Assembly: GCF_008831285.2 (NCBI RefSeq)
Contig: NC_045147.1
Coordinates: forward strand, 24,700,981 to 24,764,980
Reading direction: 5' to 3'
DNA: 64,000 bases
Source: Nymphaea colorata
Lineage: Eukaryota > Streptophyta > Magnoliopsida > Nymphaeales > Nymphaeaceae
Below, in pieces: positions 10,867 to 48,500 of this stretch (position 1 is the stretch's first letter; each line of letters starts with the position of its first letter). A model generated the notes under the pieces. That model worked only from the letters and a program-made list of their open reading frames with translations. It did not search any database and was not told the DNA's origin. A program made the position numbers and the translations under genes.

Positions 10867-11182
10867 AAAATATCTATCAAGAGAATTCGTGGTCTCAAAA
10901 TTAATGTTGTCATGCAGTCATTGTGGCTTACTGTTCTTAAAAGCAAGGGAAAAAATTGCAGCAATTATATTACAGACAAATTCAAAGGGGAACATTTCTC
11001 TTTATGTCTGTAACCAGCTACTTCAAAAATGCTTCTTTATGCAAGTAACGCTACGTCCTTCCTACTGTAGGCGATTCATGTGGACGGAAACCAAGCACAA
11101 AAAAATCCTAACGAAAAAAGTAAACATTTAAATCAAGACAAACAAAATCACAATGATTAAACCCTATCCTTGGCCTTCTCCA

Positions 11183-12080
<898 letters not shown>

Positions 12081-12099
12081 GTTTTCTCTGTTATATTTA

Positions 12100-13080
12100 A
12101 ATGGTATTAAAGCATCCGGCAAATAGCATCATGGCAACAGTCTCCTCTACCCAATGGAAGGCAATCATGAGTCTTGTATTCGCGAAGTTAAATAGAGACC
12201 ATGACCTATTGTGGAGAAGTCAATTAGAATATGTGATGATCTCCCAATATCTGCTAAAATTTGCTGACGACACTTCCTCTTCACCAGTTGAGTTCGTTAC
12301 AAAGGATGGAAAGTAGGAACCCAACACAGATCTTGCAACTTGGAGAAAGTTGGATTGGATTAGTTAGCTCTGTTGTGGATCAAAGACGCCAGATTGAAAG
12401 CAATATTTGGTTAAATTATAAGGTTACATACACTATTCGCCCGATGCCTGGACCCCCACTCTTGAAAAAAGGCATGTTTCTCAATCCCCTCTCTGAAGTA
12501 TATATGCTTTAGAAAAAGGATTTAATATTCACAAAAAAGATAATATGAATATGATAGCAGAGTTAAAGAAGGTAAATTTTCATCTGATGCACTAGATGCT
12601 ACTTGATGTCATGTAGCAGAGGAGGACTTGATTCAAATAATGTTGGATGGTCTATCTACAGGACATAAAAGTTTTGTTACAATCGTTGTGATATCGCCTA
12701 ATTCACTTCACTAAACTTTCTCAACCGTGAAAGCTGACTGCTGTTATGAAACCAATTAACCAAGTACAAGTTGACGCCACCAAATTTGTAGCTCATACTA
12801 CATTCAACACCATCCACAGGCATGGACAGGACATGATTACATCGTAGTCGTGACCGCAGTGAATATGAAAATGGTCAAGGTAATAATCAATAATCAACTG
12901 GAACTCACGAATCAAGTTCGTCCATTATTTGTCAATATTGTGGCCGAAAGGGCCACTAGTCCCGAACTCGTTATGACATTCCAAGATCCTTCTGAGCTAT
13001 GATAAAGGAAGAATCAGACGATGAGGATTGCTACCCCAATATAGGGGCATGTTCCTAAAATTTGTAAGCAAATTGATTTA
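12100..13080 (+). mobile_element. Degenerate Ty1-copia retrotransposon, gag region
   Basis: TGGTATTAAAGC (near 12102) resembles the tRNA-iMet primer-binding site. It is followed by an ATG at 12133 and a broken gag: KLNRDHDLLWRSQLEYVM, then after a frameshift EPNTDLATWRKLDWIS. Further on come VAEEDLIQIMLDGLSTGHKS (about 12618-12675) and a CCHC zinc-knuckle remnant, CQYCGRKGH followed by a stop (about 12930-12960). These are the UBN2-type gag helices and nucleocapsid knuckle in the right order. Frameshifts and stops throughout show it is long dead. I could not follow protease or polymerase. Confidence 0.6.
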
Positions 13081-14100
13081 CGTGCGGCGTTCCATATATA
13101 CCAAATACTGATTGTGCTTTTAAGTTCTCTTTTTCTAAATTTGTGGTAAAGGCTGTTGGACATAAGAATTCTTTTGACAAGACCCAAAACTTGTGATGGA
13201 TTTTATGAAGTTCACTTTAAAATAGCACTTAGGTTTAAGGTCTGACATTCCCCTCTCTACTCTACTCTGACCTTAAATCCATCTACTCTGACCTTAAATC
13301 CATGGTTTTTAACGTATAGCATCAGCTTAAAATTAATGTTACAGATATCCCAAAACACATAAGAATCCAAATGGCTATCTAACACAACCTTAAGGAAGGA
13401 GCAAAGAAGGCATTTTGCCTTGCCAAACGAATGTAGTTAGTGGAACATGTGGTGGATGGCAATCATGGCATGGGAGGTTTGGTCATGTAAATAACATGTG
13501 GCACCCTTGTGTTAGAAATTGTTAGTGAATATGTTACGAGTTCCATGAAGGTTTAAATATGTTACAATTCATGGTATGTGTGCATGATAGTTGTACATGA
13601 TCATGATCAGCTTCAAGAATGAAACACTTTCAAATCAAATGTTTTAGACAATATATTATATAAAGGAAGGGATTCTCGTGTGACAGAATTATAAACTAAT
13701 GTTTGGTTAATATTATTAGACCCGAATACGGTTTTAGATATAAAGAATTCTCTGTTGTAGGAAACCGTAATGAAATTTGCAACAACTCATTTGTCCTTGT
13801 GCCCGAACGTATGCCACAAGTATTAGCAGTAACAAGAGCCATCAAACGCATGAAGAAAAAAGGGAGTTAGGAGCCGAGGGCTCGTTTCCTTTTTTCCCCA
13901 CCTCCCCCAGAACTCGAACGGCATTCCAAAAAGACGCGGTTGCAGGCCACGGTTTCTGGTTCCTTCTCCTTCTTCCTTGCCGCCAAAACGCCAAGTATGA
14001 ATGCACTAAGAAGCATCGAGGGAAGCAGCGGGATCATGGAGTCTACTCTTAAGGTGAACTTGAGTAGCTTAATCTTCCGACGCGCCTTTGCAGGAAAAGT

Positions 14101-14137
<37 letters not shown>

Positions 14138-14465
14138 AAAAACCCGATGGAAAGCGGCGGCGAGGAAGCAGCCGGCGTGGAGTCGATGCCTTGCATTGTC
14201 TCTCCATCCATTGCCTTCGGCTCTCTCGACCGTCTGTATCTGTAGCTATCGCGCATTTATGGTTCGACCTCGCTTTTTTATTCATTTTGTTATTGGTCCC
14301 TTTCTCTTTCTTCTCCGAAGGATCAAAGGTGGCCGCTAATCCGGTTAGCGATTTCAGCAGGGGAAATTGTCCGGCCTGTTTCTTTCCCGGACTTGTTTTT
14401 TATTTTATTATTTTTTTTTAAAAAATCATAGCGCTTTACAGTGATGGTTTATTTTTCAACATGAA
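13081..14465. other. Upstream region of the RecQ gene
   Basis: The first part is AT-rich and holds a 21 bp tandem repeat (TCTACTCTGACCTTAAATCCA, about 13,258-13,302). From about 13,860 to 14,350 the base composition rises in GC and includes a GA microsatellite at 14,106-14,134, typical of a plant promoter or 5' UTR. Several 80-130 codon ORFs cross this part on both strands without recognisable motifs. The RecQ transcript probably starts here. Confidence 0.4.
14106..14134 (+). repeat. (GA)n microsatellite
   Basis: A nearly pure run of GA dinucleotides in the likely 5' region of the RecQ gene. GA runs are common in plant promoters and 5' UTRs. Confidence 0.9.
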
Positions 14466-14486
14466 ATGCTCAAGCTACTTTCCAAG
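14466..14486 (+). CDS. Candidate first coding exon of the RecQ gene
   Basis: ATG followed by codons for MLKLLSK ends at AAG|GTCGTG, phase 0, as needed to join the exon starting at 14,868 (KYFGFSHFRPY). Related plant RecQ proteins start with a short segment ending in a LKKYFGF-like string, so the fit is good. The donor GTCGTG is weak and no transcript evidence is available. Another candidate start is the 32-codon ORF from 14,144, so this is tentative. Confidence 0.35.
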
Positions 14487-14867
14487 GTCGTGCATTTGTT
14501 CCTTAAGAAGCACGAACTATTCGATTCGATCATCTGAAATTCCGATCGTTAAGCCTAGAAGGCGTTTTTCTTTCTACACAACCAATTATGAAGCGATCGC
14601 TCCTCCCTTGTATGAAGAGGTTAAGGAGAACCTCAGCCCCGTTCTTTGGTTTCTCCTCGTTTCCTGCTCGTCCGTTTAGTACCCTCATTGCATGTTCCAT
14701 GATTCGTTCTTTCGAGTGCATAAGAGGCATGCGCTATTACCCTCATTTTATATTTCATGAAGCATTTTTTGACGGCATAAGAAACTTGTGCGAACCATTG
14801 CCGGTAATCCATGATCAAGCTCCCATGACAAGTATCTGATGCTTCTATTTTTGTGAACTGTGAACAG

Positions 14868-39821
<24,954 letters not shown>

Positions 39822-41047
39822 TTCCAGGTTAATGTGAGGCTGCCACGCAACAACTATGATAAACTTGCAAATCCTCTCCGGAAGCACCGATCTATGTAGA
39901 AAGGACGAACGTTTCCTGGCCTCCCAGTTTAACGTCTCTTATTCGGCACCTAGTATGTGAGCTCCTGTTTTCTTAGTTCGAGCTCTATCAGCAGCGGTTG
40001 CTGCTGGAATCTCACTGCTTTGCTTTGATCAGAATGTAAATAATCAATATGAGAGTATTTACTGTCCATGAAGGTATGAAATTATTGAAATGGAAATGTA
40101 GCGTCTAAATATTGAAAAGATATAAAAAAATGGTCCATTCAGTGATTCGTGTCTTACAACCGAACTTTTGCCCGATAAGTTACAGTCCTGAGATTGTGTC
40201 CCCTTGTTTCATTTCCATTCAGCCGGTCATCTGCTTCCAGCAACCAGGAATGCAAATATCATAAAATAAACTTGAGATGTTGGGCACCATAACCGAGAGG
40301 TCTAATGCTGAGGCAAGTGGAACACCTTATTGTACTTGCCTTCCTCAGACCCACTCGTCATCCTCCCAAGTCCTAGTAATCTTGAAAACTCGTTGTTGGG
40401 TCGGCAAGTGGAAGGAACAGAAGTATTTGTCACGAATGTGAGACTAGTCTCAAAACGAGGAAAGGGTCTAACCATAGACTGGAATCCTGGGTCAAATTGC
40501 ACAGAGAACGAGGGAGGACCTGAGGTTCTTCAACACGAGCTCAAAAGCCCCAGTGCAATCTCCTGAAGGTCCTCCCCTCTGCACGGCATATGACTGTTTC
40601 CGGGATTCTGTGTTCTTATTTCCTCACCTTTACGAAAGTCAAAAGAGCCCGTGTTGGCAAGCCTGCTTCCTCGTGTTATGCGCTGGTCATCGTAGGTTGT
40701 TTTTCACAGCACAAGCTGATATTAGGAACATTCAAAAGGCAAGTTTTGCTTTATAAGGATGTACATTAGGGAATAAAGGATATTTGGACTACGAAAGGTG
40801 AGACTCTGTTGAACGAAAGTCAAATGTCTTTCTCCATACAAAAAGATTTGCAAATGTCTACCAGTTGCACAGACTCTTTTGGGGCATTCCTTGGCTTTAC
40901 CCGAAGCACATTAGGGTAAATGATGATAACGAGTTTCTGTATCCCCCTGCGCAGCTGGTAGCTTAGTGGTCCGCCAGAGGCAAGGAGGGAAAGGTGATTC
41001 ATAGGGCTAAGGATGCAGGCAGCAGAGTGACCTGAGATCTACTGGAA
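39822..41047. other. Region between the converging RecQ and FolD genes
   Basis: It holds the 3' UTRs of two tail-to-tail genes. Two ORFs of 66-78 codons on opposite strands overlap at 40302-40566; neither has a recognisable motif. No terminator-like or RNA structure stands out. Confidence 0.45.
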
Positions 41048-44000
41048 TCAAATGAACCCGTAGGCCCTCTTAGCTGAATCCAGGGTGTTCGAAAGAAGCA
41101 TGGCTACTGTCATTGGGCCAACACCTCCAGGCACGGGCGTTATAGCTGACACCAAACCTAGTGCTTCTTCATAGCAAACGTCACCAATCAAGCGGTAGCC
41201 TCTCTCACTGTCGGGATCCTGTTGCACAACCACAAACAGGTCTATCCATGTAGTTATTGCCCCCTATCGTAGGATTCACTAGGAAGGTAGCTCTAGAAAG
41301 TACTTGAAGATCAATGTTTGGCAAAAGGAGCTCACCTCCACTGGATTGGTCCCTACATCAAGTACCACTGCACCAGGCTTCAGCCATCTTCTGCGCACCA
41401 AGTTGCCTACTCCCGCGGCAGAGATCAAGATATCAGCCTCGCGTGTCACTTCTTCCGGATTTTCAGTGAAAGCATGTACAATGCTAACTGTTGCATGGTG
41501 CCGCTGCCAACAGCAAGCACAGGTATTAAGCAAAAAATGAGAGGGGGGAGGGCAGAGAAAGAGAAGGAGAGGGGTTAGAAAAGGCGTGGGGGGGGATGAT
41601 ATGGGATATCAACCTGCAGTAACAAGAAAGTTGGCAATCCAACAACATTGCTTCGTCCAATCACAACTGCTTTCTTCCCCATGATCTCAATTCCAGAGCG
41701 AAGCAACAACTCAATACAACCTTTTGGAGTGCAAGGAATGAAAAGTGGTTCCCTGCCTCTCATGGCAAGGTAACCTATGTTCAGGGGATGGAACCCATCA
41801 ACATCTTTCTCTATTCTAATAGCACTCAAGATATTCTCTTCATCCATATGCTGTATCATTTCAAGTTAGTCTCAATAAATGAGATAAGGCACCAGGTTAT
41901 GTCGTCTACTCTTTCCAAATTTATAGAAAATGTCACAAGAAACTTGATGAGTTCTATCAGAAACAAAAAACATGCAAACACGTTTCTGACATACTGAAGT
42001 TGCTTTTGGATGTACTCAGCAATGCCACAAATGTTCAACCAGAAAACAATTATAAAGTGTATGTAAGGCATAGAAGTGCAAGTAGCATCAGGTAAACTTT
42101 ACCAAGAATTCGGTCATGAGAAGGAGAATCTGAGGTAGTAGCTCCATGATTTAATTTCACTAATCAACTTTAGTATCCTTGTTCATCAAGAGCAATGGGA
42201 GGAGAATGTTGCCATGGAAACACAATAACAGTGCAATCTGTTTAAGACCAAGAGGTATCATGTGTGACAGACACACAACAAGAAAAGGCCAATACACCTG
42301 TTGGACACAGCCAGACATAAGTGAAGCACCAAACATAGTTGTGGTCAGGGCCATATAAGAGCACTCTGTGAATTGTTTTAAAATTTCTCAAAACTTGATC
42401 TAAGTCGACAAAGACCAACGTTGTCCAAATTCTCTACTCTCACTTCTTTGACTCAACGTTATTATTGTTCGTCAATTTCATTTAGCATCCCCAACAAATC
42501 ATCAGGTTTTAGTCTTTTATTTGATTCATCAATTATGACATTTTTATATTGATTATCAAGCAGCAAAATTAAGTGACAACTGCTAACTTGGCAAAATGTG
42601 CACTTGTTGACAAATCCTTTTGTTTCATGACATACAAATTTACGCTTGTGTGGGACCTAAGGCTTTCGAAATTGCTCTTAGATATTTCATACCCACTCAA
42701 AAACCTTGTGACTGGATATCAATGAACTATCAATGGATGTTTTTGTATGCTTCATGTACAAATGCCAGGCAAGACGAAAAAAATCCATGCACACTCCAAA
42801 TTGCTCAATTTTCTGTTCATTAATTTATTATGCACAGGGTAAAAAGTTGAAACAATGAAAGGAGACATTAATAATAATTAGTCAAGTTCGTTGGCTGAAT
42901 TGGCTTAAGCAGAGCAAACACCAGAACATCTGAGATATATAATAAAGGATTCAGAATACATCATATTGGAAAATGTAGAAGGAATACAAAGATAGGTTTT
43001 GAATCACAGTACTGGGTTTTATAGGAATAATCACAAGTCAAAAAGATTATGGCCCACAGTAGACATCTCCACGTACAGAATATTGTAATTTTTGTGACTA
43101 AGTGACTAAAATCAGAAAGTTGCAATAACCAACATACAAAGTTAGACACACATCTATCTGGATATACACATAGACACACAAAAATAAGCCTTTTCTGCAT
43201 ACACAAATAAACATTAGGAATATGGTAGGTCATCGGCCATCTAGAGTTCCATCTTTTCCAATGCCTATTAGACTCTTTTGATTCAGAATATCTTATTTGA
43301 TTAAAGACTGTTTCTTCTTGAGCATACTGGCCGATGGTTGCTGTCAAGCTAATGTTGTCTATTCGTTATGATATTTTTGTTCATTCTGACATCCCTATGC
43401 TCCTGTTTGGTTATTCTCTTTTACCGTTGAACAGGGAGGAGAATAAGGGAAATCATGGAAATTAATTTCCTGAATAATAATAACATAAACAAGTGGTTTT
43501 GTGACCCTTTTTGCCTCTCATAATTGTCCTTTTTGAATTTCAAAATACAGGACTTGTATGCAGTATGCACTTAGCACATTTTTTTGGTCATCACATTTTT
43601 CCTCTTTCACTTAATATAGATCATATTAATTACTAGCCTACCTCTTCGTTAAGCCTGTGAGATAGTTTTTCAGTACCTAGCTTACCCACCATGTTATATT
43701 CAACAAATAAATGAGAGATAAATTGAAAATGGAAAGCAAAACTCTAACATACATGTACATCACTAAATTCAACAAGGTTTTGCATTATAATGAACACACA
43801 CATAGATACAAATAAATACCACATATGCCTAATACACAAAGTGCCACCATACGTTCAGTGGCATGAAAAGGAATAAGATGATTTTGCACATTCACAATAG
43901 AACAGTGGAAACGTTGCATGGGAGCAGAAAGGATTGCTGTGCACTTCCTTGATTGCATCCGCCAAGAAAAGTTTGCATTCATTTTATCAAAAAGGATGAA

Positions 44001-45533
44001 TGAACATGCTCTAATTTTGGCATCCATTTTGGCCACTCATTAATTTAAGAATGTGCACCAGTGCCAAAACTAACCTTTGGTAGAGGAAGCTGCACAAGAA
44101 CACCATGAACTGATGGATCATCATTGAATCTTGATACAACGCTAAAAACTTCCTTTTCTGTGCAATCTTCATGCAATTCTGCTGTATAAGATCTGATTCC
44201 AACTTCACCACAGGCCTTTATCTTATTACGAACATAAGTTTCAGAATCCTTTCTCGAGCCAACCAAAACTACCGCTAAACCAGGTACTTTACCAATAGAA
44301 TCCTTCATTTTGCACACCTCATCAGCTATTTCTGATCTTATTTCCTCTGCAATTGAACTGCCATCAATTACTCTGGTGTGAAGCAACGTATTTGCTGCAT
44401 GCAAGCGACAGAGTTTTTATGCAACTGAGAAAGAAAATTAAACAGAAGTCATTGAAAACAGGGGCTAATGAACATGAAATATTTCTCCACAAAAATACAC
44501 AGGCTGCAAAGGAGACAATGCTAAAATGAACAAGAATATTTTGGACTAGTTGCCTAGCCAGAGGTTTATAACCATTACACAAGGAAAAGAAGGTTGTATT
44601 TGGATAAGCAAATGGATATAGCCAAGCAGTTTCGACCTACGTCACATGGAAAGGACTAAAAGGGAGCAGCAGCTGTGTCAATACTTCAGGACAAGGTTGC
44701 GGACATGGAACATGCATCAGACATAGTCAATGCATTCTATGCCAACTCTTGTCTGGTTTCGAATTTAGCCAACTTTCAATAAGGACATAGAAAATGAGAA
44801 ACCCACCTCCACTATGAGAAGAAAGAGGGGCCATAATCTGGATGCTCATATTCCAGACGCTAATTGAAATTTTTGGACATCTGACATGGAGGATCATTCA
44901 CAGGATAACAAATAGGAAGGTGGTTGTTTATAGCCTCTAGAACAATACATGGTACAAGCTCTTAATAGATTTATGAAGGAAATTGTCTCCTTCCTGCAAA
45001 CGGTCGAACATGGTGACTGACCTGCTACAGATGATAAGGTCATTGGCTTCACCCTATGGAACGGTGCTCTTTAGCATCAACATGTTCTTGATAATCATTC
45101 AACAAATTATTATTCGTTGAGACTCTTTTACCGACCCCACCGTACCATTTATGGGTGGGGGAAACTGCGTTAAGAAGAAAGGCTCAGTCACAAGTTAAGA
45201 AGGAAAACAATGTGGAGAAGATAAAAAGAGGCCGCTTGGCGGACAAGAAGCAAGAGAAAAGATATAACTGCAAAAGAGCATGAGGGAGAGGTTGCCAATA
45301 CCATCATCGTGTCGTTGGCAGGAAGAAGCGGGTGCATCCTTCCGAGGTGTCCATACGTCCGGAAGGTCCAAGCCAAGAACAGGCGGCCGATTATACTGCT
45401 TGCTGCGGGTGGCGGCCGAATGAAAATAGGAGGAGGGGATTTGGGGCCTCGTCGTCGAGACAACAGCCATTATGGGCTCAGCGACGGCTCTTATAGTCCT
45501 GAGCAAGAAAGTGTGCATCATCATCTTCCTCAT
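41048..45533 (-). CDS. FOLD: Bifunctional methylenetetrahydrofolate dehydrogenase/cyclohydrolase (FolD), organelle-type
   Basis: Five exons: 45533-45302, 44394-44075, 41850-41614, 41503-41336, 41218-41048, all with GT-AG borders and matching phases, 375 aa. FolD oxidises 5,10-methylene-THF with NADP+ and then hydrolyses methenyl-THF to 10-formyl-THF, feeding purine, formyl-Met-tRNA and serine/glycine metabolism. The core starts at [12 protein letters not shown] (about residue 86). YVRNKIKAC holds the catalytic lysine (K135); [25 protein letters not shown] (about 223), the NADP-site GRSNVVG (about 249), DVGTNPVE and [12 protein letters not shown] all follow in order. About 85 extra N-terminal residues, rich in Arg, Ser and Ala ([19 protein letters not shown]) and with [11 protein letters not shown], fit a mitochondrial form rather than the cytosolic one, though a plastid is possible. 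Two further in-frame ATGs lie within the first six codons. The gene appears intact. Confidence 0.92.
42625..42672 (-). repeat. Small TRIM-interior fragment in FolD intron 2
   Basis: ACAAATTTACGCTTGTGTGG followed by GACCTAAGGC and GAAATTGCTCTTA matches the TRIM interior (CGTCTGCGCGTGTGGGACCTCAGG ... AACTGCTCTGATACC) in antisense orientation. No LTR is left. Confidence 0.45.
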
Positions 45534-48500
45534 CCTCTGGTCTTCTTATCCTTGTTCTTCTTGGATGGGATGAAACCATCACTCAATCTCTGACATGTTG
45601 GGCGCAGAGAAGAATCGATGGTGGAGGCTACGCTGCTTCTTGAAGAACATCCTAAAGCCCCAGACTGGAAAACAATCTGCGACATACAAAAATAGTTAAA
45701 AATTTCGAAGAGCATAGAAGACGGTGACTGGAAGGGCGCGGGGCACCGATATTTTTATTAAATTTTTACAGTTACTTCTCAGAAATTTTCAAGCAGAAGA
45801 CACCCGTCGGAAATAAAAAAGCACGGTGGACTAACTTTTCATACTAATTTTTCTTAATAAAGGACGAAAGAATACGTCCCAGCAACTTTCCATTGGAGCT
45901 TTTCCATATTAATTTATTCAAAAGACACGTATACTTTTCTGTAGTTAACTAAAAAATAATAATTTAATGAGTCAAGACAATTGTTGAACTACGTAAAAAC
46001 ATTGTAATTTACCTTTATAATAAACGATTCATACTGTTGAAAGTATATGTAAGATTTTCATACTTAAAAAAATTATAATTTTAATTGGGTCAACTTCAAG
46101 GTGACCGGGCCGTCGCCTCTTTTCAGGCCGGGCCCAGGCTTTGATCCAGTGATGTCGATGGCCCGACAAGCTCGGCAACTTTTTATATATATATATATAT
46201 ATATTAAATGAACTTAGGTTTTCTGGTAACTTCCTTAGAATCCTCTCCTATGACCTTGACCTGGCCGACTGTGAATGCTTCATTGTCCTCATCGGCTCGT
46301 CCTCCCTGACGCCGATCCCCATCATCTCTGCCAGAAAAAGGAAAAGCGTGGCAAGAGGGATTAGGGTTTCTGAGCGATCTAGAATTCGTAGGGAGTGGTA
46401 CAGTGTTTTTAAGGAAAGCAGAGTCGTGGACTTCTTGCATGGCCAAGAAAACAGGCTTTGCATCGGAAGCACTCCGCGGTGCCACATGATCAAAATCAGC
46501 AGCCACTGCTGAACGGCTTCATGCTGTGCTTGTTCATATGTTTTGGAAGTTATACCTATTTGACACGTCCTTTGGTGGTAACTAAACAAAGGGGAAAAAA
46601 GGCTAGGCGTTAAGCCCTTGACAAAATAGGAAAAGTCTTTTGGAACAGAGAGGGAGAGAGGAATGCTTACAAAAAGTCATGATGGCAACTCATTCATGAT
46701 GACAAAAGCAACAAACATTGACAAAAGCAACAAACATATCTCAGAGGGATTAGGATTTCTTTGTATACTTTGTTAATAGTACTCGAAAAAACTTGGCTGG
46801 CTTGACCATAATAGGTCGGGCCTTGGGCATACAATAGCTCGAGGCCCAATAATACAAAAGCTCGGCCCAACTCGATTAGAAACAAGTCCGATCTTAAGCT
46901 GACCCTAACCCGACAGCCTTTTTCAAGCTTGCATTTGAGAACTTTTTTGGGCCCAACTGAACCCGATGCCGAGCCTTAATCAACGGCACCCTTGAATTAG
47001 TGGAGATTACGGTTTTTCCATTTTTTAAAATGACATGAAAAAATGCGAGTTTATGTTATAAATATGGACAACAATGTCTTTTTTATTTTTTTCAGCGGTC
47101 GCAATTTTAGAATTTCTATATTTATTTTTTTGAAAAAACTGATGCCGCGGCCACTTCTCGTTTGTTTTTGCCATGAGCCGTTATTTCATGATATCCACGT
47201 CTGCTGACGTTGTTTTTTGTTTTCCTTTTTTAACATTACTGAAAGCAAAAAAGCTTATACCGGCCAGCACCCCAAATAAAGTAGTGAAGGATGCAGTTGA
47301 AGCCACAGAAAACGAGGGCTGAAGGCTTAAAAGGGAGAGCCAACACAAGGGCAAAGACTCAAACGTCAAGGCTTGACAAGCATAATGCTACCTGTGAAGG
47401 AGAGAAGTCTCACTTTGAAGCGATACTCGATGGCAGACCAGAAGGAGGTTAGTGGCGAATATGGTGCCCAAAGTAATCGAAAGGGAGCACAGAAGCTTTG
47501 CTTACATTAAAATGGTGACAAGTGAAGATTGAGGCAACTCATATACGCAGTTAAGAGTAGGAAAACATTTTGGTAATTTAAAAAAAATGTTCTTTGGGGA
47601 CAAAAAAATTCTCTTCTTGTGTAAACTAGAGGTATTTCCACCGTACTGATGCACAAAAATTTAATACACCAGTATAGCAAATATAACCAGATTAGGGGCA
47701 GATAAGCACATAGAACACACTCGCCGAAATTAATGGATAAACTAGTAGGAGAGGCAGGTGTAAGCCGGTATGAGTTATTTCCCTCACCAGCCCACAAAAA
47801 TGTTTTACTTGTACATTTGATTTTCCTTAATTTTTATTTATTTATACATAAAGGCTTGTTAAAGTTTAAAAACTTAAATAATTAGTGTCCCTTAACCAGA
47901 ATTTGGTAACTCTGTTACTGAGATAAAGTAGACAAGACTTTGAAAAGCTTGTGCAGTAGGGGTATGAGATAAGTGTGGGCCATTGCCTACATATACCCAA
48001 AACTTATTTTATTTTCATATGGATGTTTTAGGGTCATTTTTTTATTTACATATTCGTGCCTCTCAAAAAATTAAAATTTTATGCTTAGTGCTACTTACCA
48101 AAATTTTCTAGCTCTATACCCCTATTGTGCAGTCGTTACACTCTAGATAGCATTCGAAACTGTCTCAAATATGAGGAAGTCATCCCCGAATTGTAGTACA
48201 TAAAAGAGAATTTGGGGGAGGAGAAACAACTGCAAGTTGTTGAAGAAGAGTGGCTGATGCAAAATGAACGATCATAAAGGATGCCTTGTTGCGGCAACAA
48301 GGTTGAAAAGAAGGTGGAAGTAAGGGCAACCCTTGCTAAAGTAACAAGACCGTTGACAGAGGCAGCAAGCTACGAAAAATGAGGGCATGGATCCCAATGT
48401 AAGAAGAAGCCTTCCAACTGTTGGAGTCAATGGCTTAGGAACGAAGATACGGTGAATGCGGCTTAAGTGGGTGCACACCTCATCGTCAAGAAGCACAACA

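Noticed and set aside
40950-40990. tRNA or SINE head, from the A-box-like word TAGCTTAGTGGT
   Set aside because: No B box (GGTTCGAnnCC) at a fitting distance and no cloverleaf can be formed.
46204-46506. 100-codon minus-strand ORF (DFDHVAPRSASDAK)
   Set aside because: It starts with GTG, overlaps another frame of similar length, and has no recognisable domain or splice context.
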